From a virus, in IMG/VR virus record IMGVR_UViG_3300032046_000064, positions 1-42,616 of that record: 42,616 nt of DNA. One strand, given 5' to 3'. The notes under the pieces are model-generated. The model worked only from the letters and a program-made list of their open reading frames with translations, ran no database searches and was not told where the DNA came from. The position numbers were made by a program, and so were the translations under genes. Of the stretch, positions 18,683 through 26,992 are shown piece by piece (positions within the stretch are counted from its first letter, which is position 1; each line of letters starts with the position of its first letter).

Positions 18683-20923
18683 ATGGCAGACCTGATAGAC
18701 CAGGAATCAATAACTGAACTGATTGATAGGCTTCAGACAGACCTAGCTGATACTGACAGTCTGGTCAGTGATAGTGAGGCTACTGAGGCCATCTATGCTG
18801 CCATACTGGATGTCTCCAGACATACTCCATATCAGGGAGTGTATGAAACTGAGGTGTCATCCAGGGTAATTACTGATGAAGCACTTGGTTCTCATCCAGT
18901 AGACTACGTGGCCTATACTGACTACAAGCCTATCAGAAGGTTCAGTGAGGTAATAAGTAAGTCTGGCACTACCTATGTTAGGGGAACTGACTATGAGATA
19001 AATTACCTGACTGGGGCTATCTGGAATCTAGCCATGCCCAATACTGGGGTTTACATCTCCTATGAAACAGACACCTATGCCATTGACCTCCTACCAATAT
19101 ATGAAATAGTTGCCAGTGAGAGATATAACTTCATCAGAGTCACGGAAGTGGAGTGTCCACTGGGTAATCCAATTCCATTTGCAGTATGGGGTAATTCACT
19201 GTTCCCTAACTGGGAGACACCAAAGGGTTCTGACATCTTCAAGAGGCATATTGCAGTAAGGTATGAGGCAGAGCAGACTATCAATTCCAACCCATCACAG
19301 ACTCTGGGGGGTATGGTTACTGCTCTATCCACAGCTCTGAAAGCTAACCTGTCAGTAGCTAACCTTGCTACCAACTCTGAATTGGAGGCCTGCCTAATTA
19401 GTTCTCTGCATGATATGTGCAGAAGTGTACCACTGCAGTATACTAGGCAGTACGAGATAGACTTCCTATCATTAACCCTGGATATTAGTGACCTGGATGA
19501 CTTCCCTATCGAAGATGGCCTTTGCCCATCCAGAATTAGGGTGGTTGGGGTGGAGTATCCCATTGACCAGTATCCAAGGAAGTTCATTAGGTTCTACACC
19601 TGGGATGACAAGCTGTATATGGATGCAAGGCCGACTGTTGATAGCCTGGTTAGGGTGTATGTGGAAGGGGAGTATATACTGAATCCAGGGCTTGTTCTAT
19701 ATCTGGCTCCTGGGAAGTATCTTGCCACAGGTGGCGGTCACATGGGTCAGGGTACAATATACAAACTGGCTGGGGGTGCATGGCAGTTACTGGCACACTT
19801 CGGTAGGGATGAGGAGGCAGACCCAGATGGATTCTCTGATGGCGCTTATGTATCCTGTATGTTCTGGGACGATTCACTGGGGAAGTTATATGCTATCCCC
19901 TGGTATCAAGACTGGGTTGATACAGAGTTTGCCCCCAATCCTGAGCCTTACGACATCTATGAAGTAGATACTGTTACAGGTGAAGTAACTGCACTTGGAC
20001 ATAGTGACGTTATGAGACCAGTGGATGAGCACTCTGGTTACTGGAATAACCCTGCGTGCTTCTGCCAGCAGGCAGCCAAGTTGGGTGATTACTGGTTTAT
20101 TACAGGTGTAAGGCAAGAGGAGTATGTACAGTGGCCTGGTTACTACTATGAGCGACCTATGCTGTATAAGTTTGACCCAGTTAATAACACACTGGTTGTG
20201 ATAGATACTGGGCCACAAGACCACGAAACATCTACTTATAGTCCTGGAGTAGCCACTGATGGAACTACACTGTACTGGTGGTATATTGATGACGATGCAG
20301 ATAATTTTGTGGTGTATAGAAAAACTGCAAATGGTGTAGACTTCGCCACTGATGAGGAGCACGGTGACCACTCCCGATTCCCTCATGCCCAGATGAAATA
20401 CAATCCTGCCAATGGAAGGTTCCAGGTTGCTGCAGGCACCTCTGGAGCGCCAACTCCGTGGTGGGCTAAACTGCTATACCATGAAGATGGTTCCTGGGTT
20501 GTTGACCAGGTGCCAGGAGTTGCAGGTGACCCAAACCACATCGTCAGTATTGGGTTCCGATATATTGATGATGTACCACAGTGTGAATATCTGTTGGCAC
20601 ATGGGGAAGATATGTCTCTGTGGCCGCCCGCAAATCGTCAGCGGGTTTACAGTCGTGCTGCTGATTCGACTGGAGCTTTTACTGAGGAGGATGTTGCAGG
20701 ACTTCAAGGTGGCTATCCTGTGTTTAATGCCTTTGCCAGTGTTGATGGGAGAGTCTATTGCTTTAAGGGGCATCAAGTTTTTTACAGAGATGGCGACACT
20801 GGAGCTTGGTTGCCAGGAACACACTTTGGACTTTGGGAGAATGGGGGCCATTACCTGTGGTCTGGTGGGCCACTGGTACATGGCTTCTGTACTCCAACAT
20901 CTATACCCATAAGTGAGATATAG
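18683..20923 (+). CDS. Two adaptor-like domains fused to a propeller-like domain
   Basis: 746 residues. Residues 1-205 match the preceding protein (MADLIDQESITELIDRLQTD against MANLLDQRSLTELVDAVELD). Residues about 208-330 are a third, shorter copy (VGVEYPIDQYPRKFIRFYTW). Residues 340-746 contain repeated Gly/Trp/Tyr strands such as KYLATGGGHMGQGTIYKLAG, GAYVSCMFWDDSLGKLYAIP and YWWYIDDDADNFVVYRK, suggesting a beta-propeller or similar sugar- or receptor-binding module. It is likely a receptor-binding tail component. The fold is inferred from pattern alone. Confidence 0.6.
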   Translation: MADLIDQESITELIDRLQTDLADTDSLVSDSEATEAIYAAILDVSRHTPYQGVYETEVSSRVITDEALGSHPVDYVAYTDYKPIRRFSEVISKSGTTYVRGTDYEINYLTGAIWNLAMPNTGVYISYETDTYAIDLLPIYEIVASERYNFIRVTEVECPLGNPIPFAVWGNSLFPNWETPKGSDIFKRHIAVRYEAEQTINSNPSQTLGGMVTALSTALKANLSVANLATNSELEACLISSLHDMCRSVPLQYTRQYEIDFLSLTLDISDLDDFPIEDGLCPSRIRVVGVEYPIDQYPRKFIRFYTWDDKLYMDARPTVDSLVRVYVEGEYILNPGLVLYLAPGKYLATGGGHMGQGTIYKLAGGAWQLLAHFGRDEEADPDGFSDGAYVSCMFWDDSLGKLYAIPWYQDWVDTEFAPNPEPYDIYEVDTVTGEVTALGHSDVMRPVDEHSGYWNNPACFCQQAAKLGDYWFITGVRQEEYVQWPGYYYERPMLYKFDPVNNTLVVIDTGPQDHETSTYSPGVATDGTTLYWWYIDDDADNFVVYRKTANGVDFATDEEHGDHSRFPHAQMKYNPANGRFQVAAGTSGAPTPWWAKLLYHEDGSWVVDQVPGVAGDPNHIVSIGFRYIDDVPQCEYLLAHGEDMSLWPPANRQRVYSRAADSTGAFTEEDVAGLQGGYPVFNAFASVDGRVYCFKGHQVFYRDGDTGAWLPGTHFGLWENGGHYLWSGGPLVHGFCTPTSIPISEI

Positions 20924-20933
20924 GAGGTAAATC

Positions 20934-22055
20934 ATGTCAGGTGAAGGAACTTGGAGACCATTTCTGGATGAGGTAGTATTAAAAGGGGCCAGAGTCTATG
21001 CACTGAGGATGCTGTCAATTAAGAGGGTGCATCAGGCAGTCACTGACCTTGCCACTGCCAGACTTAGACTCACCAGTATAGCAGCAATCCACATACTGTG
21101 TGATAATGCTCTGGATGCAGTTCCCACCCATGCTGGCTATGCTAAGACTGCGTTGGATGCTGTGTCTGCACTGATAATTGGTGCGTCTGGTGCTTCTGCC
21201 GCACTGGCAAAGGTGGCTACTCATGCTGGGACTGAGGCAGACGCTGCAGCAGACAAGATAGCTGCCCAGGTAGATGATGCCAATATCGCTCTGGATGCCT
21301 GCTTTGCCATAGTTGCAGCAATAACTGGAGTGTCAGGTGACCTCCCCAATGCTATCGTTGAGCTGGGGAAGGTTAATGCCGACCTGCTAACAGGTGCTGA
21401 AGGTGTCTGGGCTGATGAGGTAAAGTACATCACTGGGGGTACTGCTATCACAGGTGCACAACCACTTCTGGAGACAGGCAAGGCTCTGATAAACACAGTC
21501 AATGTGGGAGACAGTGTGGCGGAGCAGTATGCATCATACTCACAGAGAGAGGCAGAGATAGCTGCACTGTGGGGGCAGAAGAGGGCACACTTCTTAGAGG
21601 AGGCTGCCCGCCATGCAGACACTATGAATGGATACTTCACTGCTGCAATACAGAGACTGGGAGTCATGGCCAGATACATTGATGAGGCAGCTGGCAGGAT
21701 AGCTATGGCTAATGCTTACAGGGATGAGGCCAGTGTCAGAGTCAATATGGCAGATGCATTTATCAGTGAGGCTAATGGCAGGCTCAGTTCTGCCAATGGC
21801 TATGTGAGTGAGGCTCAGGCCAGGCTTGCCACTTGCCAGGAGTATGCCAGGGAGGCCAGTCAGAGAATCGATGAGATGAGGACTTACATTCAGGAGTCAG
21901 AGCAGTACCAACTGGCTGCCGATAGGGAGATGGCCGCTTCCACCAGGTATCAGGTACTGGCATCTGAGGCTATGGCAGAGTTCCAAGCAGTACTAGCTGA
22001 CAGGGCACAGTATAGGACTAATGTGGCAGTGGCAGCAGCTAGGCAACCCAGATAG
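20934..22055 (+). CDS. Ala-rich long coiled-coil protein
   Basis: 373 residues, very rich in Ala and in helix-formers. From about residue 235, 14-15-residue units recur (IDEAAGRIAMANAYRDEA, VNMADAFISEANGRLSSA), pointing to an extended helical rod or trimeric coiled coil. AGGAGG precedes the ATG. Between the tail genes and the lysis genes it could be a tail needle, fibre stalk or ejection protein. No enzyme motif. Confidence 0.6.
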   Translation: MSGEGTWRPFLDEVVLKGARVYALRMLSIKRVHQAVTDLATARLRLTSIAAIHILCDNALDAVPTHAGYAKTALDAVSALIIGASGASAALAKVATHAGTEADAAADKIAAQVDDANIALDACFAIVAAITGVSGDLPNAIVELGKVNADLLTGAEGVWADEVKYITGGTAITGAQPLLETGKALINTVNVGDSVAEQYASYSQREAEIAALWGQKRAHFLEEAARHADTMNGYFTAAIQRLGVMARYIDEAAGRIAMANAYRDEASVRVNMADAFISEANGRLSSANGYVSEAQARLATCQEYAREASQRIDEMRTYIQESEQYQLAADREMAASTRYQVLASEAMAEFQAVLADRAQYRTNVAVAAARQPR

Positions 22056-22064
22056 GGAGTGACA

Positions 22065-23069
22065 ATGAAGCTAGGTTATGGAGTCTACACTGACAAGCCA
22101 CACTTCCCTGGCATGGTGGTACAGCTGAGGGCCAGAGTGGTACTTCTATTTGACTCTGCACTCCAACTAGCCCCTGCAATCAGAGCCTTGTGTCCAGACA
22201 TACTAATCATTGGCAGGAAGCACTTCCCCACCCAGTCCTGGAACCCAGATCCCTACCTGGCCTATACAGATGGCTGCAACATAGCAGACCAACTGCCAAT
22301 CGGCCAGTACCCAGATGTGGATGTCTGGCAGTCCTACAATGAAGCTATCAGTAATAATGACCCACCTGAGAAGTGGGCTGCCTATGATATGTTCGAGAGG
22401 GGCTTCACTGACAGAGTACACCACCTGGGCAAGAAGTCCATCATAGGCAACATAGCCTGTGGGAATGGTACTGATGCCCAACTCCTGGAGATGTACCCCT
22501 CTATGGCTAAGGCGGACTACTTTGGCTACCATGCCTATACTTCCAAAGAGACTCCTGGCCTGATAGACCAGTGGTACTTCAACAGATACAGAAGCTGGAT
22601 AGAGGAGTTCAGCACCAGGAGTCTGAGGTTTCCACCAGTGATACTGACTGAGGTAGGTACTTACTGGCCCTGGAAGCACCCTGAGAACTACCCACTTGGG
22701 GAGTGTGTGGAGTTAGACCCAAGACCAGTCTTCAGGTCTATCCTAGAAGAGATGAACACAGATTGGAGAATTATTGGAGGTTGCGTCTTCTGTCTGGGGG
22801 ATTCTGGAGGCTGGTCTGGGTTTGATATAGATGGAGAAGCTGATATTATGCCAAGTGAAGGAGGAACACCAATGCAGCTGAAGGAGCAGTTCCCAGACAT
22901 CCATACTGGCTGGATAGCAGATGGTGGAGATGATGAGGAGAGCTTCAGATTCTACCTGATGGCTACTAGAAGGCTACCTGTTACAGAAGCCAACTTCAAA
23001 ATACTGGGCGAGAGGCTGAAGTCTCACATCCAGGAGTTAGTAAACATTGGTCTAGAACTCCACCCTTAG
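22065..23069 (+). CDS. TIM-barrel glycoside hydrolase (probable endolysin part)
   Basis: 334 residues. VWQSYNEA carries a probable acid/base Glu93, and VILTEVGTYW a probable nucleophile Glu196 at a strand end, the arrangement of clan A glycosidases. Asn before the first Glu strengthens this. GGGAG sits seven bases before the ATG at 22065; a GTG two codons earlier is less well placed. The stop at 23067 lies within a region that opens directly, in the -1 frame, into an NlpC/P60 domain. The substrate is probably a cell-wall glycan. An envelope-polysaccharide depolymerase is the alternative. Confidence 0.75.
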   Translation: MKLGYGVYTDKPHFPGMVVQLRARVVLLFDSALQLAPAIRALCPDILIIGRKHFPTQSWNPDPYLAYTDGCNIADQLPIGQYPDVDVWQSYNEAISNNDPPEKWAAYDMFERGFTDRVHHLGKKSIIGNIACGNGTDAQLLEMYPSMAKADYFGYHAYTSKETPGLIDQWYFNRYRSWIEEFSTRSLRFPPVILTEVGTYWPWKHPENYPLGECVELDPRPVFRSILEEMNTDWRIIGGCVFCLGDSGGWSGFDIDGEADIMPSEGGTPMQLKEQFPDIHTGWIADGGDDEESFRFYLMATRRLPVTEANFKILGERLKSHIQELVNIGLELHP

Positions 23070-23461
23070 TCTCCCCAGGTAGACAAATCCTAGAACTGGC
23101 CCAGAACTACCTGGGGCTGCCATATGTCTGGGGAGGTGAGTCACCTGAGGTAGGCTTCGACTGCTCTGGTCTTGTTGTTTACTGTGCTAGGCTATTGGGT
23201 ATTGAACTGCCCCACTATGCGAAGTACATTTACAACCTGTGCTGGCCAGTGGATATACCTGAGGTAGGTGACTTGGTGTTCTTCCATGACACATACCCAA
23301 TGCCTGACTGGGAGTTACCTCCCCATATCTCCCACATGGGTATCTATGCTGGCAATGGGGAGTTCCTCAACGCCAATGGAGAAAGGGGAGTGTGCTACAG
23401 TGCACTAACCTCCCCTTACTGGCAGAGTTGCTACTATGGAGCAGCTAGACTGGCTTTCTGA
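23063..23461 (+). CDS. NlpC/P60 peptidase domain in the -1 frame after the glycosidase
   Basis: The frame reads QILELAQNYLGLPYVWGGES, then GFDCSGLVVYCARL (catalytic Cys), GDLVFFHD and HISHMGIYAG (catalytic His): a complete NlpC/P60 cell-wall endopeptidase core of about 125 residues. No ATG, GTG or TTG exists upstream of the catalytic Cys in this frame; the first TTG (23195) would remove it. The frame is open back through the end of the glycosidase. Either a -1 frameshift at CAC-CCT-TAG (Pro codon re-pairing from CCT to CCC) makes a two-domain endolysin, or there is a one-base error or mutation. Listed coordinates start at the possible slip codon. Confidence 0.75.
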   Translation, partial: PLVSPGRQILELAQNYLGLPYVWGGESPEVGFDCSGLVVYCARLLGIELPHYAKYIYNLCWPVDIPEVGDLVFFHDTYPMPDWELPPHISHMGIYAGNGEFLNANGERGVCYSALTSPYWQSCYYGAARLAF

Positions 23462-23612
23462 GCTGATAATCCAGTGTCTCGCATGTCCGCCTAATCCTAC
23501 TGATGGCTGTGTTGTACTTTTCCAAATCATCTGTCTGACTGTTGGATACTGCCCTTAAAATCATAAGCCACTTCCTGAGCTTCCCCTTATCTACCAGAAC
23601 CTTATCTGCCAT
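23445..23612 (-). CDS. Small basic helical protein
   Basis: 55 residues (MADKVLVDKGKLRKWLMILR...). GAGGAGG lies six bases before the ATG, itself inside the end of the upstream gene. It is the last gene of the leftward operon, and its 3' end overlaps the NlpC stop from the other strand by 17 bases. The two operons therefore converge with no spacer and no evident terminator. Function unknown. Confidence 0.65.
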   Translation of the reverse strand: MADKVLVDKGKLRKWLMILRAVSNSQTDDLEKYNTAISRIRRTCETLDYQLRKPV

Positions 23613-23964
23613 CAACTGTCCTCCTCAGATGTATGAAGTGCTCTTCCTTTGGTATGGAAATCTTGTTGTAGCAGGCCAGTACATCAATCTTCTCATACAC
23701 CACAGGCCAACGCCTCTTCATCCACCTGGAAGCAAACCTACCCTTCAGTGCCTGCTTCCAGTTGGCAGGCCACTTATACTCCGCTAGGACTTCAGCGGGG
23801 AATCTCAGAATTAACCTAAGCCCCATTGCACACATAGCCTCCAATGTGGGGAAGACTAATAGTTCCCAGTTGGCAAACTCTTTACTGATTTCATTCTGGA
23901 TTACATACCTCTCTACCTTCAGCTGAAGTTCTTGCTCCTCTGCTTCCGTAAACTGCTTCATCAT
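23602..23964 (-). CDS. Conserved-type phage protein of unknown function
   Basis: 120 residues. The start at 23964 is chosen because AAGGAG stands six bases before this ATG; a further upstream ATG (23970) touches the ribosome site. The segment WKQALKGRFASRWMKRRWPV is strongly basic and aromatic. Its start overlaps the polymerase stop, so it is translationally coupled. It is not recognised; a nucleic-acid-binding role near the polymerase is conceivable but unsupported. Confidence 0.6.
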   Translation of the reverse strand: MMKQFTEAEEQELQLKVERYVIQNEISKEFANWELLVFPTLEAMCAMGLRLILRFPAEVLAEYKWPANWKQALKGRFASRWMKRRWPVVYEKIDVLACYNKISIPKEEHFIHLRRTVDGR

Positions 23965-26522
23965 TCCCATCTCCTTACTGTCTTAATATCATAAGGCGTG
24001 TATACTGGTGACAGCTTCTCCAATCCTGCCTCCAACACCTGCTGTGTCACATCTCCGTCAGCAATCAGCTCGTCATGCACCTGAAGCACCAGTGGCAACT
24101 CCCTGCACTTAATCATAGCCCTCTTGATTATCTCTGCAGCGCTGCCCTGAATGGGATAATTGACTGCCTTCCTCATAGCTCCCTGTTCATCTTCTGCGTC
24201 TACTTTAATCCTCCTTCCATACAGTGTCTCCACATACCCTTCTGTAACTCCCATCCTCTGCTGCTCCATAATCCACAGACCCGCATCTGGGTAGGCATCA
24301 AACCACTTTTCCTTCAGTTCATGTGCTCTCCTGACTGAAGTGATATGTGCAGTCTCAGCTATGGTCTGGTCGGTAGCTCCATATATCATAGCGTTTCCAG
24401 TAATGAATATCTTACCTTCAATATCCTTAGCGACCCAGCTTCCCTGTCCAGTCTGCATACACCATACATCTTCTACTGAGACATCATGCACCTTTAGTCT
24501 CTGGCCTGTTAGATATGGACTACTGAGAGACATCCTAACATTTGTATTACCTGGGTAGGCAGCAGATGGATATGGGCCATTACTTCTAACGAAGTATCCC
24601 TCCAGAAATGCTGCTAACTTTATTGCATTGAGAACAGCCCCGAAGTTTTGAGTTATGTGTACTGTACCGAACTGTTCACAACCTTCAGCCATGATTGCTG
24701 TATAAAGGAAGCTCTTCCTGGCACTATCACTTAGTCCTAATACAAACTGCTCTAATGTTCTGTTAGTTAGCTGTGTCTTTAACCATAGGCTTCTTCCATA
24801 ATCCTTCCTTAACTCAAATGTAACTAGACCATCCTGGCGTGATTTGTACTCTGTGTGCGGTATGCCTATGAGTAGGTCTCTGATTACTGCTATGTATTTA
24901 CTTTGATGTATCTGGAATCTGTCAACACTTCCATCAGTGTATATCCATGCTATTATTGAAGCCTCAACTGGAGAGACTGGTATGGCCTCTGCATGAAACA
25001 TACTGTCTGGAATATCAAACCATGCTGGGGCAGACAGTCTAATAGTGAACTCTGAGTTAATTCTGTCTAGTGTCCTGACTTCATTAGTATATCTATCCCC
25101 ATGATTGTGAGTATGTATCCTTCTCCTACCATACCATCTGTGGCCTGCAGTTGACCTGAACTGGACATGATTGTTACCAAATGTTATCACATCTGAAGCT
25201 ACTGGCTGCATTACTGAAATTACCTGTGTCCATAGGCACACTTCAAGTTCTTGATTGTATCCCAGTACCCTGTCTCCATACCTAAGTTCATAGTAAGGCT
25301 TCCAACCATCAGGTGTCAGTGCTTCAACTGATGTGGGCACACAGAAGTTCACATTCTTGGCTGGCCTTCTGTCTATACCCATGAAGTCAGCAGTGTGTTG
25401 GTGTATATCTCCACCTGTCTCATATATCTCAATCATTGCTCTGTCACCTGATATGTAAGCCAGTACCCTCAGCTCCAGTTGACTTGCATCCCAGTCGGTA
25501 AACACTCCATTATCTGGTACAAACATAGACCTAAGTTCAGGTGGGATGTTCTGCATATTACGCCTGGTACTGGTTATTCTCCCAGTGACTGCGTCCATAT
25601 GCCATCTGGTAAAAGCCCTGACCTTCCCTGCATAGGGCTTGATGTAAGTGGAGAGTGCCTTCTGAGCATGGCGGTAGTTGATAATAGCTGCTGCCAGTGG
25701 GTCAGATAGCTTCTCCAACTCCTCTTCCACAGTCACCAGCTTCATCTTCCACTTGCCTTCCCTATCCCTCCTTCTCCTGAATGGCAGTATATTTCCCCTC
25801 TTAGCCAGTATATGCCCCACCTGCTGATGCGACCCTGGATTGAAGTCATACTCATCACAGATAGACCTGTAATATCCCATGTCTGATTCTAACTTCTGCC
25901 CCAGCCTCTCCCTCTCCATATGGTCAATCTTCAGTCCCTTCAGACTCATCTCCACCAGGATAGGGATTAGCTGCCTCTCTACTTCATAGTAGCTGGAGTC
26001 CACCAGAGGGTGCAGTTCATGGTACAACCTGTATGTTGCTAGGCAGTCCTGGCAGCACTTCCTGGCTAGTAGCCCAGGGTCTAAGTCCTGGGTAGTCTGT
26101 CCCTTTCCCAGATACTCCTCCATGCCGTGCACTTCTGTACCTGGGAGGAATATGCTGGACAGCGTTACTAAGTCTGCTGGAAGGTTCAGCAGGTGTGCCA
26201 TCAGTGTAGTGTCATCTACATTGGCATCTGGCTCAAACTCATCTATACTGGATAAGTCGAACAGTGCATTGTGGTGAATCTTCCTGATGTCTGGACTCTG
26301 AATAATCTCCCAGGGGAAGTCACTGTCAAGCTCTGGGTAGGTAGTGAAGTAGAAGGCATCCTCCGCATTGGGAGCGAAGCCTACTCCGACTGGAGTTAGG
26401 TTAACCAGTGAGATGGTCTCTACATCCACTGCCACCAGCTTCACTCCCCTGGTTACACTATCCATGTGGGCCAGGATACTGTCCCTATCAGTGAAGTGCT
26501 TACTTCCCAGGTACGCTATCAT
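23961..26522 (-). CDS. polA: Family A DNA polymerase with 3'-5' exonuclease, interrupted by an intein
   Basis: Phage replicative polymerase. The 853-residue frame contains 536 residues of polymerase plus a 317-residue intein. Exonuclease motifs are DVET (33-36) and HHNALFD (83-89), with an Asp near 159. Polymerase motif A is DWDASQLELR (343-352). Motif B is RRPAKNVNF (385-393), broken by the intein and resuming as AMIYGA (711-716). Motif C is VHDEL near residue 817. The spliced O-helix would read KNVNFAMIYGA, close to the usual K-x2-NFG-x2-YG. It overlaps both neighbours by a few bases in the leftward operon. Confidence 0.95.
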   Translation of the reverse strand: MIAYLGSKHFTDRDSILAHMDSVTRGVKLVAVDVETISLVNLTPVGVGFAPNAEDAFYFTTYPELDSDFPWEIIQSPDIRKIHHNALFDLSSIDEFEPDANVDDTTLMAHLLNLPADLVTLSSIFLPGTEVHGMEEYLGKGQTTQDLDPGLLARKCCQDCLATYRLYHELHPLVDSSYYEVERQLIPILVEMSLKGLKIDHMERERLGQKLESDMGYYRSICDEYDFNPGSHQQVGHILAKRGNILPFRRRRDREGKWKMKLVTVEEELEKLSDPLAAAIINYRHAQKALSTYIKPYAGKVRAFTRWHMDAVTGRITSTRRNMQNIPPELRSMFVPDNGVFTDWDASQLELRVLAYISGDRAMIEIYETGGDIHQHTADFMGIDRRPAKNVNFCVPTSVEALTPDGWKPYYELRYGDRVLGYNQELEVCLWTQVISVMQPVASDVITFGNNHVQFRSTAGHRWYGRRRIHTHNHGDRYTNEVRTLDRINSEFTIRLSAPAWFDIPDSMFHAEAIPVSPVEASIIAWIYTDGSVDRFQIHQSKYIAVIRDLLIGIPHTEYKSRQDGLVTFELRKDYGRSLWLKTQLTNRTLEQFVLGLSDSARKSFLYTAIMAEGCEQFGTVHITQNFGAVLNAIKLAAFLEGYFVRSNGPYPSAAYPGNTNVRMSLSSPYLTGQRLKVHDVSVEDVWCMQTGQGSWVAKDIEGKIFITGNAMIYGATDQTIAETAHITSVRRAHELKEKWFDAYPDAGLWIMEQQRMGVTEGYVETLYGRRIKVDAEDEQGAMRKAVNYPIQGSAAEIIKRAMIKCRELPLVLQVHDELIADGDVTQQVLEAGLEKLSPVYTPYDIKTVRRWE
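24393..25343 (-). mobile_element. Intein with LAGLIDADG-type endonuclease in polymerase motif B
   Basis: Protein residues 394-710. The N-terminal splicing block is CVPTSVEALTPDGWKPYYEL then GDRVLGYN, and block B is STAGHRWYG (T-x2-H). Endonuclease motifs are ASIIAWIYTDGSV and LYTAIMAEG. The C-terminal block is VHDVSVEDVWCMQ, ending KIFITGN. Penultimate Gly replaces the common His, as in some active inteins. The +1 extein residue is Ala, not Cys, Ser or Thr, which would block standard branched-intermediate splicing. The insertion point, the catalytic O-helix, is a favoured intein site in polymerases. Confidence 0.9.
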
Positions 26523-26907
26523 CTAAACCTACCTTCATATCCTGACCAAAACCTCTGGCATCAGTATCAGTGGATGTATCACCTAGCCACTCCTTAACCT
26601 CAGCCATTCGCTCCTTCTGTCTCTCCAATCCAAGCTCCAATAGTTTATGGAAGTTGCTCTTGACAGTATGTCTAGTATAGTAGACTGGCTCTGACTCAAA
26701 GTGTTCTGACATGATGTAGCACTGGCATATTAGGTCAGCTAATGCCAGTCCAGCCTCTGCCATATATGCCTGGGCCAGGTCTGGCCTGACCTGCACATAT
26801 GCCAGACTCTTAGCTAGGTCTCCCAGCTCATATACCATAACTGGTATCTGCTCCAATGCAGTCCTGTGTAGGCCAGCTTCTTCCTGTAACTTCTTAGGAC
26901 TTTCCAT
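26500..26907 (-). CDS. MazG-like nucleotide pyrophosphohydrolase-type protein
   Basis: 135 residues. GGAGGA three bases upstream selects the ATG at 26907 over one 36 bases earlier. ELGDLAKSLAYVQVRP then MAEAGLALADLICQCYIM resembles the paired helices of all-alpha MazG-type NTP pyrophosphohydrolases (the E-x3-E...ELAD-type metal site), though the second acidic pair is weak. It overlaps the polymerase start by 23 bases. It would cleanse or adjust nucleotide pools during replication. Confidence in the family is moderate. Confidence 0.6.
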   Translation of the reverse strand: MESPKKLQEEAGLHRTALEQIPVMVYELGDLAKSLAYVQVRPDLAQAYMAEAGLALADLICQCYIMSEHFESEPVYYTRHTVKSNFHKLLELGLERQKERMAEVKEWLGDTSTDTDARGFGQDMKVGLDDSVPGK

Positions 26908-26992
26908 TTCTCCTCCACATAAGGTATAACCAGATGAGTCCATTAACTATGATGACTGCTACTATTACATTCCTCCACAGTTCACTGTCCAC
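26894..26992 (-). CDS. 32-residue single-helix membrane protein
   Basis: Begins with GTG, placed five bases after a perfect AGGAGG within the methyltransferase tail. The protein (MDSELWRNVIVAVIIVNGLI, then WLYLMWRRNGKS) is one transmembrane helix with an acidic N-end and a basic C-end, so an N-out topology is likely. It overlaps genes at both ends. The function is unknown; lysis regulation or superinfection exclusion are possibilities only. Confidence 0.65.
   Translation of the reverse strand: MDSELWRNVIVAVIIVNGLIWLYLMWRRNGKS

Noticed and set aside
23195-23461. TTG-started short NlpC protein
   Set aside because: It would lack the catalytic Cys and the first strand, so it cannot be the functional product.
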